A stretch of DNA of 64,000 nucleotides from Antedon mediterranea (lineage: Eukaryota > Echinodermata > Crinoidea > Comatulida > Antedonidae), in the NCBI RefSeq assembly GCF_964355755.1, contig NC_092671.1, positions 11,917,001 through 11,981,000 of the forward strand, read 5' to 3'. Below are positions 9,824 through 22,110 of this stretch, piece by piece (position 1 is the first letter of the stretch; each line of letters begins with the position of its first letter). The notes beneath the pieces were generated by a model. That model was not told where the DNA came from and did not search any database. It was given only the letters and a program-made list of their open reading frames with translations. Both the position numbers and the translations under genes were made by a program.

Positions 9824-12800
9824 GTTGTTTGTTTGTTTTTTATTGATTCTCCACACAAAATGAATATGATAATTAAGTAATAAACATATATATATATACA
9901 AGAAAGATGTGTGGCTGGTGGGCAAATAAGTTCAAAGAACTTTAAGGCTTACCCACCAGAAAAGATACAATAAACATTATCAAGTATGACGAGTAAGATA
10001 TACATAGTAAGAATATAAAATAAGAAGTAAAAATACATAAGTAAAATAAACAATTTAAAAAGTAAATAAATAAGAAAAACAGAGTATAAGTTATTAAAAT
10101 GAATCATAAGTGTTTTAAACTTTAGCATTTGCACAAGTAATAATAAGTTAATGATAATAATAAATACGTAGTATTTAAGTATAAATTATTTATTATATTC
10201 AGAGACTAAAAGCTTTTTGTAGTTGTATTTAAAACTAGAGACTGTACATTTTCTTTTTAACTCTTGTGAGATAACTCTCCAGAGCTTAGGTCCAACATAA
10301 AAAACAGAGTGACGACGGGGCTTATAAAACGACTTATCAGGAATAAAATTATTTATCGAACTTCTAGTGTTATGTGTATGATCATCAGCAGTTTTTGAAA
10401 ATAGAGAACTTATATGAAAAGGCAAGATATTGCGGAACATAAATAGAGCTATCTGAAGCTTATTCAAATCATAAATGTTTAGAACGTTAAGCTTATAAAA
10501 AAGTAATTTCGAATGTGATCTATAAGATTGCCCTGCACAAATACGTAAAGCACGTTTTTGTAATTTGAACAAGCAGTCAATATGGGTAGTCTCATTACTA
10601 AGCCATGGGCACAATGTATCGAACTTATCTAAGGTAACGGCCCAACTTAAATTAATATATGAAAGATAAGGTAAAACTAAGACATTGTATAATGTGAGTA
10701 GGATTTGTTGAGGGAGTAGATGTTTAAGTTTGTTAATTATACCTATGTTTCTAGCGATCAAGCTACTGGTTGTATTAATATGTTGCTTCCATGTCAAATT
10801 TGAGTCAATAGTGACACCAAGGAACTTGATTTCATGAACATGGTTAATTAGCATTTTATCAATGTATATATTTTTATCTGTTTTTGTTTTGGCTTTAGGT
10901 TTTGAAAAAATAATGTAATTGGTTTTGGATATGTTAAGAATTAATTTGTTGCATTTTAACCAGTTTGATATGTTACAAAGTTCATTGTTCATGATATTAA
11001 ATAAAGTGTTAAGATTAGAATGTGAATAAAATATGTTAGTATCGTCGGCAAAAAGAATAAATTTGAGTATTCTAGAGCTGGAGGGTATGTCGTTAACAAA
11101 AATAGAAAATAAAAGTGGGCCTAAGATTGAGCCTTGGGGAACTCCACAAGTAATAAGTGAGTAACTAGAAATAAAGGAATTGACAGAGGTAAATTGGTAA
11201 CGATTAGATAGATAACTTGTAATGAGTTGAAGAGGAAGGCCTCTGACTCCATAATGTCTAAGTTTATATAGAAAGATATCATGGTTAATGGTGTCAAATG
11301 CCTTTGACAAGTCAAGGAAAAGTCCAATAGTAAATGTATCATTACTTAGGGCTTTAGTTATATTATCATAAATGTCTAATAAAGCAAGATCCGTTGAGAA
11401 GTTTTTCCTAAATCCATACTGATGTTCAAATAATATATTGTGCTTGTTAAAAAAAGGACGAGAATCTAATATTAAGCGCTCAAGAATTTTGGAAAAGACA
11501 GGAAGTAAGGAAATTGGTCTATAGTTACTAAAATGATGAACATCATCTTTTTTATAAATCGGAACAACCTTAGCAATTTTTAGTAAATCAGGGAAAATAC
11601 CAGTTTGTAAACAACTATTAAAAATATGGGTAAGTGGTTTGCATATGGAGTAAGAAATATATTTGATAATTTTGTTTGAAAAACCATCGAAACCAGGGCA
11701 TTTTTTATTTTGGAGTCCATAAATCATATTGATTACTTCATTTTCAGTAACCGGGGTTAAAAAAAGAGAATTGTTCAATGGTTGTGAAAGAGAGGTAGTA
11801 AAATCAGTATTATTATTGATAGTTGATGTTTTAATATTGTTGACAAGTTTAGGACCTATGTTAATAAAGTAGTCATTAAATTTAGAGGTAATTTGTTGAG
11901 GATTTAAAATTTTAGAATTGTTATGTAAAAAATACGAGGGCAGAGGTTTTCTAAAATTTTTTCCCAGTACATTATTGATTGTTTGCCAAGTTTTTTGAAT
12001 ATCGTGTTTATAAAGATTAAATTTATCAGAAAAAATTTTTTTTTTTGTTATACGAAGTAAATTGGTAATTTTGTTCCTATGTTGAGTATACTTATCTCTG
12101 TCCTTTTGTTTACCAGATTTAAGGTATTTTTTATATAATTTGTTTCTGGTATCGATGGATTTTATTAGCCCATGGGTTATCCATGGCTTTGTAGTTTCTT
12201 TGAGGAGGTTACGTTTACGTCGAACAGTTTTAATACTATCATTGTAGAGAGTGCTAAATCTATCATGAAAACTGTTATAAGCGTGGTTGGGATTATTGTC
12301 TAAGTTATATATATAAGACCAATCTTCATCTAATAAACTGTTGTTTAGTGATGAAATAGAATTATTCGTCTCACATTTCAAATAAATGTATTTGGGCGTA
12401 GTGTTTAAAGTTGGAGAAGATGATATGGACTTTTGAATTAAAGAAAAAACTGGGAAATGGTCAGATATATCAGAATAAAATATGCCGGTACAAATATTGT
12501 CTGATATATTATTGGTAAAGATATTATCAATTAGAGTTGCGGTTGATCTAGTTACCCTAGTGGGTCTTGTCGTTAATGGAAAGAAGTTGGATTGAAATAG
12601 GGAGTTAATAAAATCTAAAGTAGTTTTATGCGTATTTGAGTTTAATAGATTAATGTTAAAGTCACCTGAAAGGTATCCAGTTTTGTTCTCATTAATGATA
12701 ATTTCAATTAAGTTAGAAATGTTATTATTAAATGAATTTATGGATAGTTCAGGAGGACGATATTTAACCCCTAGAATAATATTTTTTGGGTGCGCGTTTA

Positions 12801-13348
12801 TTTCTATAAAAATGTATTCTGAATCATTGATAAGTAAATTAGATAGATCGGTGCGTAAGGTGTATTGAAGTTGTTGATGCAAATATATAGCAACACCACA
12901 TCCTGTCCTATTAGTTCTAGAAGAATGCAAGAGGTTATAATGAGGAATTTTATAAAGGGAAAAGGGTGTGATATTTGTGTTAAAGAATGTTTCACTAAAG
13001 CATAATGCTGAAAATTGATGATTGATTGCACTAAGGTAATCGGTAATTTCATTAAAGTTTTTTACTAGACTACGTGCATTTAGATGAAATAAACTAAATG
13101 AATAAATGTTGTTAGTGTGCTTACTATTAAAACTGTCAATTATAAATACTATTAATATCTGTTACATAGTTGTCATTTCCACTATTAGTGTTCTTGAAAT
13201 TGATATCAAAAGGATTAAAGATAAGGGAGGATAATTTATCAAAATCAGCTTTATGATCGAGAAAAAAATATCTTAAGGTATGTGAAAACTCATTGTCGTC
13301 AATAATATGATTAAATGGAAATACAAAATTGATAGATGGACACTCCAT
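9824..13348 (-). mobile_element. CR1/L2-like non-LTR retrotransposon, nearly full ORF2
   Basis: The element runs on - from the endonuclease-RT start near 13348 to a 3' end near 9824. The 3' untranslated part has a strong stem-loop at 9915-9959 (CTGGTGGG with CCCACCAG, inner AAGTTC/GAACTT) and an AATAAA-like word just before a terminal short-repeat tail. Such 3' hairpins are often what the element's own RT recognises. No separate ORF1 was found upstream of 13348, so the copy may be 5'-truncated there. A decayed relative with the same hairpin lies at 21405-22110. Confidence 0.8.
10186..13348 (-). CDS. LINE ORF2: APE-type endonuclease plus reverse transcriptase, one frameshift
   Basis: The frame is open from just after 13160 down to 10186. 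Its endonuclease part reads SLFHLNARSLVKNFNEITDY, then SAINHQFSALCFSET and GCGVAIYLH, with LSGDFNINLL and SDHFPVF further on. The RT part has KIAKVVPIYKKDD, SNYRPISLLPVFSKILERLI, GLFLDLSKAFDTINHDI, GVPQGSILGPLLF and the catalytic box FADDT. A separate frame (13136-13348) starting MECPSINF reads up to the same point and looks like the true N-terminus, displaced by a frameshift or stop near 13137-13160. The joined protein would be about 1050 residues, usual for this class. Otherwise it is strikingly intact, suggesting recent activity. Confidence 0.85.
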
Positions 13349-13360
13349 TGTTAAGGTTTC

Positions 13361-14020
13361 GAGTATTTAAAAATTAATAAAGGCATGGTATGTGTCGTAT
13401 CGAGTAAATAATATTTTTTTGGACGTCTGGGGTTTTTAGTATGCGTATAAGGTGTTACATTACACAACATTAAACAGTACAACAAAAGTATCAATAAACA
13501 ATGTACTATAGGCCTATAATATATAATAAATAACAGTATTAAATAAGGATGTAGATTTTCCTTTCTTTTAGATATAGGAAATACAATGTTTATTGCGTGA
13601 GAGGGTTGTTTTACTTTTTTTTATTATTATTGTGATCACATCCAAAATTTGGATCGAATTTATTATAATAGATGATGATTGACAGTTAAAATTGGAAAAA
13701 GTAAAATAATATTGTTTAAAAATGGAAAATTTTGAAATATGAAAAATGTAATTAGCCTACTTAGGTAAAGAAATTGAAATAGTAAAATCTCTTAATATCT
13801 TGGAGTCACTTTCGATTGTTCAGGAAATTGGAAAAAAATGTTACTACTACGAAACTATTACTGTTCATTATTAAAAAATGTAAACATATTGAAATAGTTT
13901 TTAATTTTCCCCACTAATAAATTTGAATACACAACAACAGCACACAAATATAAGTGTACAGTACAGTTTACCTGAGCAAACATATTCGAAGAAGGTGTTT
14001 CATCATATTTCCTCATTTTT
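13361..14020. other. No gene recognised
   Basis: AT-rich DNA upstream of the LINE start. It may include the LINE 5' untranslated part. No coding or repeat structure of note. Confidence 0.4.
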
Positions 14021-14870
14021 AGTCGCGTGCAACGCGACTCTACTGCTCACTATGTCGGTCCTGTTGGTCGATCGGTCGGTCGGTAAACACTAACTTGTAT
14101 ATGGCCTTGTATTGATATCAGTTTCATCTAGCTAAGTCAATTTTTCAGAGTATATTCCTTATGGCCAGGACTCGATGTGGTTATGTTTTTCACGGTGCGC
14201 AATCAAAAATTACAAGGTCTACGCACAATTTAACGAAATCACGTTTGTAATAATAATAATAAATAATATATTTATACAGGATAAAACAATCAGATAACAG
14301 TGTATCTGTTTTACATTGTGGTCCTGTCACAATGTAATCTGTCCTGTAATCATATCTTCACAAGCATGAATCACAATTAAATAACATTTGATGCTCATAA
14401 ATTTCAGGTCATATTTCATCATATGGCAATACAATTACGTGCGTAGCGGATACAAAGCATGCGTACGCGCGCTTAAAATTTTCAAAATTGTCAAAGTTAT
14501 TTTCGATGAAATTGGAGTACGTTTCAGGCAATTTTTAGCGTTTAAAAAATTGCAATGAGTGCGCAGATTTTTGCACGCGCACTGCACGTTAATACGCACT
14601 CTTTTTGCCCGATTTCTGTTTTACAACCTTTCTTTAATAATGTCATCATATTTGATTCTCTTTCCAACTCGAAGTTACGTTATACGAGCACGTCAAAAGT
14701 GACAGGCTACTCACGTGTAAATTAAAAAAAATATAAATGTTTTTAAACATTTTCAACATTTTTAAAAATTTTCAGCAATTTTGGTCGGTCGGTTGGTCAG
14801 TCGGTCGGTTGTTTGGTTGGTCGGTAACACTAACTTGAGCACGCGACTGTAGCCATGTATATGGCCTTGT
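14021..14870. repeat. GGTC-rich dispersed repeat with repeated ends
   Basis: It starts with hairpin AGTCGCG-TGCAA-CGCGACT (14021-14039), then a GGTC/GGTCG run and AACACTAACTTGTATATGGC. At 14782-14870 a second GGTC run is followed by AACACTAACTTGAGCACGCG, ACTGTAGCC and TATATGGCCTTGT. The two ends are therefore variants of one unit about 740 bp apart. An inverted relative with CCGA/GACC runs, AGTCGCGTGC and AACAAGGCCA is at about 30820-30925. No protein is encoded. Confidence 0.7.
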
Positions 14871-14912
14871 TTTAAAATGTATATAAGATGTAAAGAAATT
14901 ATTATATACTAC

Positions 14913-15246
14913 TCAAATTATAATAAGATTAAATTCGGTTTTTTGTGTTTGTTCTAATAGGGGTGGGGGTAGATACTTCCGTTGTGCATCGTCATTTACA
15001 CTTCCCTCACCCGCGAAAGGCCGCCGTCGGCGTACTAATAGAGTACCTGCAGTAACATATTGAGGCCTAAGTTCTGGAACATAGCCCTTTGTCATGCTTC
15101 CCTCTAAGAAGAATTTAGGGAAATATATCATACTAGATGGCATCTTAATATACATATCAATAAGAATTACATATTGGCCTACCTGTTGTGTCACTGAAAG
15201 TGACAACAAGTACTGCTAAAAGCAGGACAAAGTGAAGGTTTCCCAT
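14913..15246 (-). CDS. Small secreted cysteine-free peptide precursor, two exons
   Basis: Exon 1 (15183-15246) begins ATG and encodes MGNLHFVLLLAVLVVTFSDT, a textbook signal peptide, ending in phase 1 at ACAACAG|GTAGGC. Exon 2 (14913-15103) follows acceptor TTCTTCTTAG and completes the split codon. The 79-base intron is canonical. The joined product is 84 residues with no cysteine. After the signal come GYVPELRPQYVTAGTLLV, a tetrabasic RRRR site, PFAGEGSVNDDAQRKYLPPP and a short C-terminal tail. The signal peptide plus a basic processing site fits a neuropeptide or other peptide-hormone precursor. I do not recognise the family, and a short secreted defence peptide is also possible. Base composition of exon 2 is clearly richer in GC than its surroundings. 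Confidence 0.5.
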
Positions 15247-15769
15247 TTTCAGTATCCCGGCTTCTTCAATATTACTCTTCTAATAGTTTTGCTACACAAA
15301 AATTGCAGTTGAGAGTCTAAGCGAAGCACATCTGATAAATAACAAATCGTTATGAAGACATCGAAAACAGGCTGTAATATTTTATCGGCCTACTGACTGA
15401 GGGGCTGACTATTAATAAAACACCAGGAGAGTTTCTCTTCTATTCGATTGGTTAATTTCATACCACGTGCTGTTGAGTATTTAGTCGGTGGAACACTTAA
15501 AATACGTCCTTCAAAATAACAAATACAAAATAAAAATGGGAAAAATATGGTGAAAATCAAGATAAACAATACAGTAATAAAATTAATCAAACCATTAGCC
15601 CACCCCATCACCCATTTATAATTTAGTTAATACAGAAATATAGAAATTATTACAAAATCTGCTTGATTTAAACTATACAATAAGAATTGTTAAATCACAA
15701 GTAATGGCGAAGAGTAATAAGATAGACAATACATAAAATAAAACCAGATCATATTATATTCAAATTCAA

Positions 15770-17540
15770 ATGTATTCACCTCCCTTAGGAGAACATAGTA
15801 AAACAGTAAATTGTACAATTTTAAAAAACAAAAATTTTACACGGTCCAGCAAAAAGAAAATCAAAAGGTTTTAACAAATTAAATAAAGTATCAACAACAT
15901 TGTGAAAAATGGCAGACTTCACACTATCACAAATACCATGATATACACAATCCACAGATTTACACAATCCACATATTTACACATTTATAAAAGATTATGA
16001 CAGTGTGCATTATTAAAAACAATATTAAAAAGAGAAAAGTCGTTGCTTTGTATGTTATGTGTTTTATATATAAACTTTATTTATTCACGAGACTGATGTA
16101 AATAGCACAACTCAACATTGATTGTTTTTACACAAGTTGGTGATATTAAAAAACCGATTCGAGCTGTTCTGTTTTGACTACTATATTTCCCCAAATAATT
16201 TTACAGTAACTCAAGTGAAGTACTACATTACAGTGTGTAATATGTCTTTTTATTTTTTTATTTTTGTGGATAATAATATCTACATCATCTGAGCATGCCC
16301 ACCCAGTCCTTTTAGAGCTTTACCGCGAATTATTCAATTTGATTTCTCCATGATAAATTTTCATCTATTATGATACCGAGATGTTTGCAATATCGAACGC
16401 GTATTAAAACATTATTATCTATATTAACAGATCTATTTTTTTCTTTGGTAGTTGCCAATCGGTTTGTCGATCCGATCAACATACACTCAGACTTTATTAT
16501 TTTTTAGCCAATCGTGGATTTGTATAAGCTCTTCATTTATACTTTGAAATATTTCATTTTCATTTTTTGAAGCACAATGGATTATAGTATCGTCAGTATA
16601 CATTTATTTTTGCAATTTTGTACAACCTTCAATAGGTCATTTATATACAAGAGGAAAGCAAGTGGACCTACGATTGACCACTGAGACACTTGGATGTGTG
16701 TATAGTCAGACAATGTATATTTCACATTTGTGAATTGTTTTCGCTCAGTCAGATAGCTGTCGAACCCTTTAAATGCATATATTCTTAGACCATAAAGTCT
16801 CAATTTGCTTAATAGTATGTTATAAAAATCGGGTAAACAGATTGTGACCAGCATACCCTGTCTACTGCACTATACCAGTCGTCCGTCACGTTTGTAAGTG
16901 TAGCAGATGTTGAGTATGATGGTCGAAAACCCGATTGATTTATACATAATAGATTATTGTTATTAAAAAAGGCATAAACTTGATTAAAAACGACTCGTTC
17001 AATTATTTTTGAAAGTATATGTAGGACGGATATGGGACGATAGCTATTAGGGTTAGTTTTGTTACCATTCTTAAAAATTGACGTCACCTTTGCTATTTTC
17101 CACGTATTTGGGAATTTACTCTTGTGAAAGAGTTTATTATGCTTGTAATAATTGGGGATATGATCGAGGCAGACATTTTTAAAATGCACGTTGGTAAATT
17201 ATTATGACCAGTGGCTTTGTGTTTTTGAAATATTATTTAATATAAGTATTTAAATACAAATTCACATATGATGTGCTCGAATTCAAAATTATTTTCGGTG
17301 AAAATATCGATTTCATCATAATTTATAACATTTATCGGCTCAAGTATTTTGTGATGCAAGATGTGGACCTATATTTGAGAATCATTTGTTAATTTCATTT
17401 GCGATGTACTTAGCTTTATAGAGGACATCGCCATTATTATTACAAATTACTGTTTTTTTACGTCGATTTTATTTTCTGTTGTACTTTCTTGAATTAAATT
17501 TGCTTGTGCTAAATCAGGCCATTTCTTGTCTTAAATGTGC
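15770..17540 (-). pseudogene. Decayed CR1/L2-like LINE reverse transcriptase
   Basis: Broken frames on - keep RT landmarks in order: WKIAKVTSIFKNGNKTNPNS, YRPISVLHILSKIIERVV, GFRPSYSTSATLTNV (about 16870-17110), FDSYLTERKQF, SIVGPLAFLLYINDL (about 16610-16700) and YTDDT near 16590-16604. The catalytic box has Thr in place of the usual Ala, and the PQGS motif has been lost to SQWS. Several frameshifts separate these blocks. The 3' untranslated part probably extends to about 15770. The ORF1-like debris at 18100-19110 may belong to the same copy. Confidence 0.7.
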
Positions 17541-17689
17541 GTTCTATTTAAAGGTTAATTACAATAACAAGAGAAAAAGAATGCACTACATAAGTAGCTC
17601 GCGTCGAAGGTTCTCTTGTCAGACGTTTCTAGGCCTTGCTTAGTTTGGCTCTTAGATTAATAGGCCTAGCTGGAACATCAAGATCACAA

Positions 17690-17804
17690 CAAGAACTAGA
17701 AAATTCAGATATCTGAGTTTTCTAGATCTTGAAAAGTCAGATATCTGAGTTTTCTAGATCTAGAAAACTGAGATCTGAGTTTTCTAGATCTGAGTTTTCT
17801 AGAC
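17690..17804. repeat. Cluster of overlapping palindromic CAGATATCTG / CTAGATCTAG words
   Basis: The words CAGATATCTGAGTTTTCTAG and ATCTGAGTTTTCTAGATC repeat in tandem and are partly self-complementary, so both strands can fold. This is simple-sequence expansion with no gene content. Confidence 0.75.
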
Positions 17805-18099
17805 ACCCTTTGCCGTCACATCATGAATATTCATATGAGGATTCAGATTCTATAGTTTCTGTCTTAACCTAATAGGAAAAAAAATATTGAAATGTCCAAA
17901 TATAAACTCTCTTGCTCAAATAGCTATCTAGCGCCCTCCATTTTCAGGGAACATAAAAGTTGTTAGTCTCTTTTTCAGACTCTGTAATTATAATGATCAT
18001 ATTTAGTTAACATTTTTGGTTCATACATAATATAATTCGACTATTTGAAGCCATAAGTGCTGGTAACTGTCATTTCTTGTTTGTTGATTAGAATAGCAT

Positions 18100-19110
18100 G
18101 CCTATTTCGTCTCCGGAAGCGTGTATTTTGATTTCTGTTTGTTGAACCTTGATCATGTTGCCTGGATGATTATTTCTCTGTATTTTGGAGGTATCAAGTC
18201 ATGTACTGAAATCACCAATATCATCCATTGTGTTGTCGTGGAGGAATTGCTGATATATAAAGCTTCGATGTTGGTGACAATTGTGATTATTTTTTCCATT
18301 GATTCCTGGATTTTTTTACCTCCTTACCATTTGAGACATCGTGTGTTCCTACTTTTATAATTATATTTGCATACTAATTTAAGTTTGCGGACTTCTGTAA
18401 TTCATGTTATATATCTTCGATAACCGCACATCGTTTCACTATGATATCAGTGTCCTTAAACCATTAGTTATCCATATCCCTCATGGGCATAACGTCCCCT
18501 ATTATAAGTTTTTGTGGATTGGATTAGGGCTCGCTAGGCTAGTGATAATAATATCTAAGGAGGTGTTTAATCGGCCGTACGTTCAACCTCAAGTTATTGC
18601 TGACCTTTTCGTTTAAGCTTGTCATTTGTTGCTTCTTCTCTAGACTTGCTTGCCGCTTCTTAATAATGATCGTTTTCAGTGAAATTTTGTTTCCATTTGT
18701 CTGTAAAACTCAACTTTTTGTTTTAGTTGTAGCCTATATCCATTTTGCAATTTCGACATGCCCATTTCGAATTTGGTAGCTTCTTTAGGTTAACACATAC
18801 AGGTGATATGCGGGTTTTTTTGCTAGTATTTTGCTAGTATTCCATTTTGTTTACAGGTTACCTTACTACAACTTATCTATAGTGTGCTAGACTGCTCATC
18901 CGATGTTTCTGTTTGTTGGTCGTTTGGCTTAGATTTGTCATTTGGTTCGTCCGGCATATTCAACAAGAAGTTTGTAGGCCCTTCAGATGCGTCGTCTATT
19001 TTTGCCTCAATTGTGGAGGTGAGACTTTTGTCAAAGATAGGACCAGGTGTACCGTGTGCTTCGTAATCAGTTAAATACGCATAGCATCCCACAGTGGGGG
19101 ATGAATACAG
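18100..19110 (-). pseudogene. Decayed retroelement ORF1-like debris (zinc-finger and SGNH-like blocks)
   Basis: Three pieces lie in order on -. First is an open frame from about 19130 to 18877 with CYAYLTDYEAHGTPGPIFDK and an acidic Ser/Thr-rich tail ending at a stop. Near 18730-18790 comes KLPNSKWACRNCKMD, a Cys-x-x-Cys finger-like motif. Near 18320-18365 comes VGTHDVSNGKEV, which recalls the SGNH block GTNDV. Stops and frameshifts separate them. I read this as the remains of a LINE or DIRS ORF1-type protein. The first piece could instead be a terminal exon of an unknown host gene. Confidence 0.3.
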
Positions 19111-20640
19111 TTTTAGTACTATGCCTTTGAAATGTTATTTTCCTGTTCAAATTAAAATAGATCTGGAATACTTATTTCCAAACTGTTAGAACTGAGTTCC
19201 ACGTGGTGGGCAAAAAATCAAATCGCCCATGCACTAACCAATTTTATAGTAGGCCTATCAAAATAACCATGTAAAATAATTTATAACACGAACTCCTGAT
19301 TATTCAGTTAAAAAGGACATTCACTCTCATACAAGATATGTTGATACACAATGGGCCTATAATATTTAATCTATGTTATTAATTATCGCTATTTATATTT
19401 AATTTAATTTAATTTTGATTTTTGTTTGGTCTTTTGTCTTTGTGTCTTCTTACTATACATCGACATTGAATAAATTATCATTCTGAATACGGTATGTTAT
19501 CATTTTTATTTTGTGCATAAACGTAAATGATGCAAGCATAAAAAAAGAGTTACTAAAGACAATACAACTAATTTGTAAAAGTCTATACTCAAAGTGTAGC
19601 TGATGAGTTGTTTATTTCCATTTAAACAAATATTTATTTTAATGATGAATTGTATAATTTATATTTATTGATCTGCATCTGTAAGTCAAATAAGAAACAT
19701 ATAAAAAAGAAATATAAAAAGAAATATATGTATATTATATATTATTTAATTCATTTTCAAAATTTCACCCGGGCGGTTCAAAATTAATGTTTGGCGCCTG
19801 TGTTGTTATATACTGTAAATGCAAAAGTTTCCTACTAATAATTAAACATTTCATTTCTAATACTATGATTAAACATATCAGTACCACGTTGTTTAATCCA
19901 CTTGAATCCACACATTCTGTAAATCCTTTGTAGTTTATTGAATGTTCATTCAAATCCAGTTTAAATACTTTATACTATTATACTATAGTATGACGACCTC
20001 TTTCTATTCGTCCAATAGCACCAACATAAGCCACAGCAATCATAAAGCAGATTCATTTGTACACATGCGCAAAGGGTCGTAATGTATTGTTGTGTACTAA
20101 TGAATGAACACAAATGGGACAAGGTGAATAAACTGAAATCTAACTACTATTACACGTGATTAGTTTTAATTACTTAAAAAATAAAATGTATGTGTATAAC
20201 AACAATTTACTTACTAACGGCATTTAAGGATTCAATTATCACGGAATATAATTTACATATGATTCTTTACTGTAAACAATTTAACGTACCATTGCCAACT
20301 GCGTCCGCACTATTTAGATAATTCATCTATCTTTTTAAACCACCAGTCAGCCTACCAAAATGCTAATTACAAATTAGCATAACACAGCAAGTGCTATGTT
20401 TATGTCTTCCTTATATTGCCACTCATTTTGTTTCGATCATAATGACGTGAGAGGTTGAACTGTGATGCTAGGAATTTGTGCAGTAACAATTATAAATTAG
20501 ATTTAAACGAGTTAGACGAGCTAATTATCCGCACAATAAACGCCACGTGCACGCACGTTAAAACATTCGCACAGAAAATATTGTCATTATGTATATTACA
20601 TAGGCCTACTGTATACAAACTACATACAGTGTAGCATAGG
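19111..20640. other. No gene recognised, SINE body remnant at 19757-19802
   Basis: AT-rich DNA. AATTTCACCCGGGCGGTTCA and the following TTAATGTTTGGCGCCTG resemble the SINE body segment AATTTCAGTATATCACCGGG...TTAATGTTCATTGCCTA at 8178-8226. Nothing else was recognised. Confidence 0.45.
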
Positions 20641-20649
20641 TGAAATTAC

Positions 20650-21260
20650 GGGACCCACATATGTTCTAATTTTTTGGTATGATGACGTTATCAAAATCAA
20701 ACATGAAATGACAATTCCGGAAGATAATGATTTGAGCCAAAAAATATAAGGTTTGAAAAAATTGGTCACGGAGTATCGAGATGGGCGCTCTTTTAAATGT
20801 GATGACTATGACGACAAAGATGAGAATCTGTCTTATTTACTATAATTGGTCGTATGATGACGTCACACCATCCGATAGGCATTACATGAATTCATACCTA
20901 CAATTCAACAGCTTCCATAATACCTTTTAATTTGAAAGAGCTATAGGAGATGAAAATATACTGTAATGATGAAATAATTAAGTGACCCAGGTTATTAAAT
21001 TTTGTTGACATTATGACGTCATCAAAATTTAAACATTTGTAACTCAGGCGAAATATAATTCATTATTCATTATATCAAAAAAATATTAACACCTATAGCG
21101 AGAAATAGGGTACTGATAAGCGAGATGCGATTATGATGAGCTATGACGATCAGAGACAACAACCTATTTTTTTTTATTCGGCTGGCCATATGATGACGTC
21201 ACAACATCCAACAGGTAAAAATTTTACATGAATTCATATCTACAACTTCCTTCTGCAAAA
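20650..21260. repeat. Diverged tandem duplication with TGACGTCA words
   Basis: Two related blocks of about 300 bp (about 20660-20930 and 20990-21250) share TGATGACGT(C/T)A, ATCAAAAT, ATGATGACGTCACA, CATCC and ACATGAATTCATA(C/T)CTACAA in the same order. Divergence is considerable. They carry no open frame of note. Confidence 0.6.
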
Positions 21261-21404
21261 TCAGTTTAACAAATTGGGGTAACCTTTAATCCTCCTCCTT
21301 GAGGATCTATAATAGATTCAAATAGGCCTGATTTTGACAATACAGTATTTAAAAAAAAACTAAAACGCGCGTAAAATATCTAATTCAACGTGTTTGTATG
21401 GCAT

Positions 21405-22110
21405 GATTTCGTTTCGTTTATTTATTTTTTCCACTCACTCATATATATATATATATCATTTACATTTACATAACATATTAAATGTGGGTGGATGGAAGTC
21501 ACAGTAAGTTCACTGAACTTTAAGTCGTGACTCCCGTATGCCTATAAGTATACTAACATTGCTACAGAGTAGACTAAAATATGAATATATAATAGTGAAA
21601 GTACATAAAATCAAAAAAAAAAAAAAAAAATTTAAATTATAGAAGTTAACATAAACCAGGCAATTATATAATATAATGATAAAAGGGATAATGATAACAA
21701 TTAGAGTACAATATGAAATATAATTAAATGTGGTATAATAACAAGTATAACGATACAATGTAGCGGAGATTATTGAATTCCAGGGTGAAGGATTTAATGC
21801 CATGTATCACCACCAAATAAATAAGGATAAAAGATCGGCAAAAAATTATGTAGCATATTCTGACACCATTTTGTGTTTGAAATTAGATTTAAAACTAGAA
21901 AAGGAAGATTTCTGTTTAAGTTCATTTGAGAGTGAAGTCCAATTGTTTGAAGTTGATCTGTTTTAATTACTAGCAAAGGCTGGAAAATATAATTCATGAG
22001 AAAAAAATCTTGTTTTTCATACTTCTCCGTTTGCTCTCGAAATGTTCTGATTCCACGTTTTAGAGATACGCAACATGTCATGAATCGGGTAGAAATTTGA
22101 TTAGACATTC
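21405..22110 (-). pseudogene. 3' fragment of a CR1/L2-like LINE
   Basis: On -, the pieces NRNLPFLVLNLISN and, in another frame, LNPSPWNSIISATLY resemble the C-terminal end of LINE RT proteins (the GPKLWNSI-type region). A 3' stem-loop GTCAC...AAGTTC-ACT-GAACTT...GTGAC lies at about 21498-21530, with the same architecture as the hairpin at 9915-9959. An AATAAA-like word and an A/C-rich tail end it near 21405. A poly-A tract at 21616-21630 interrupts it. Confidence 0.5.
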
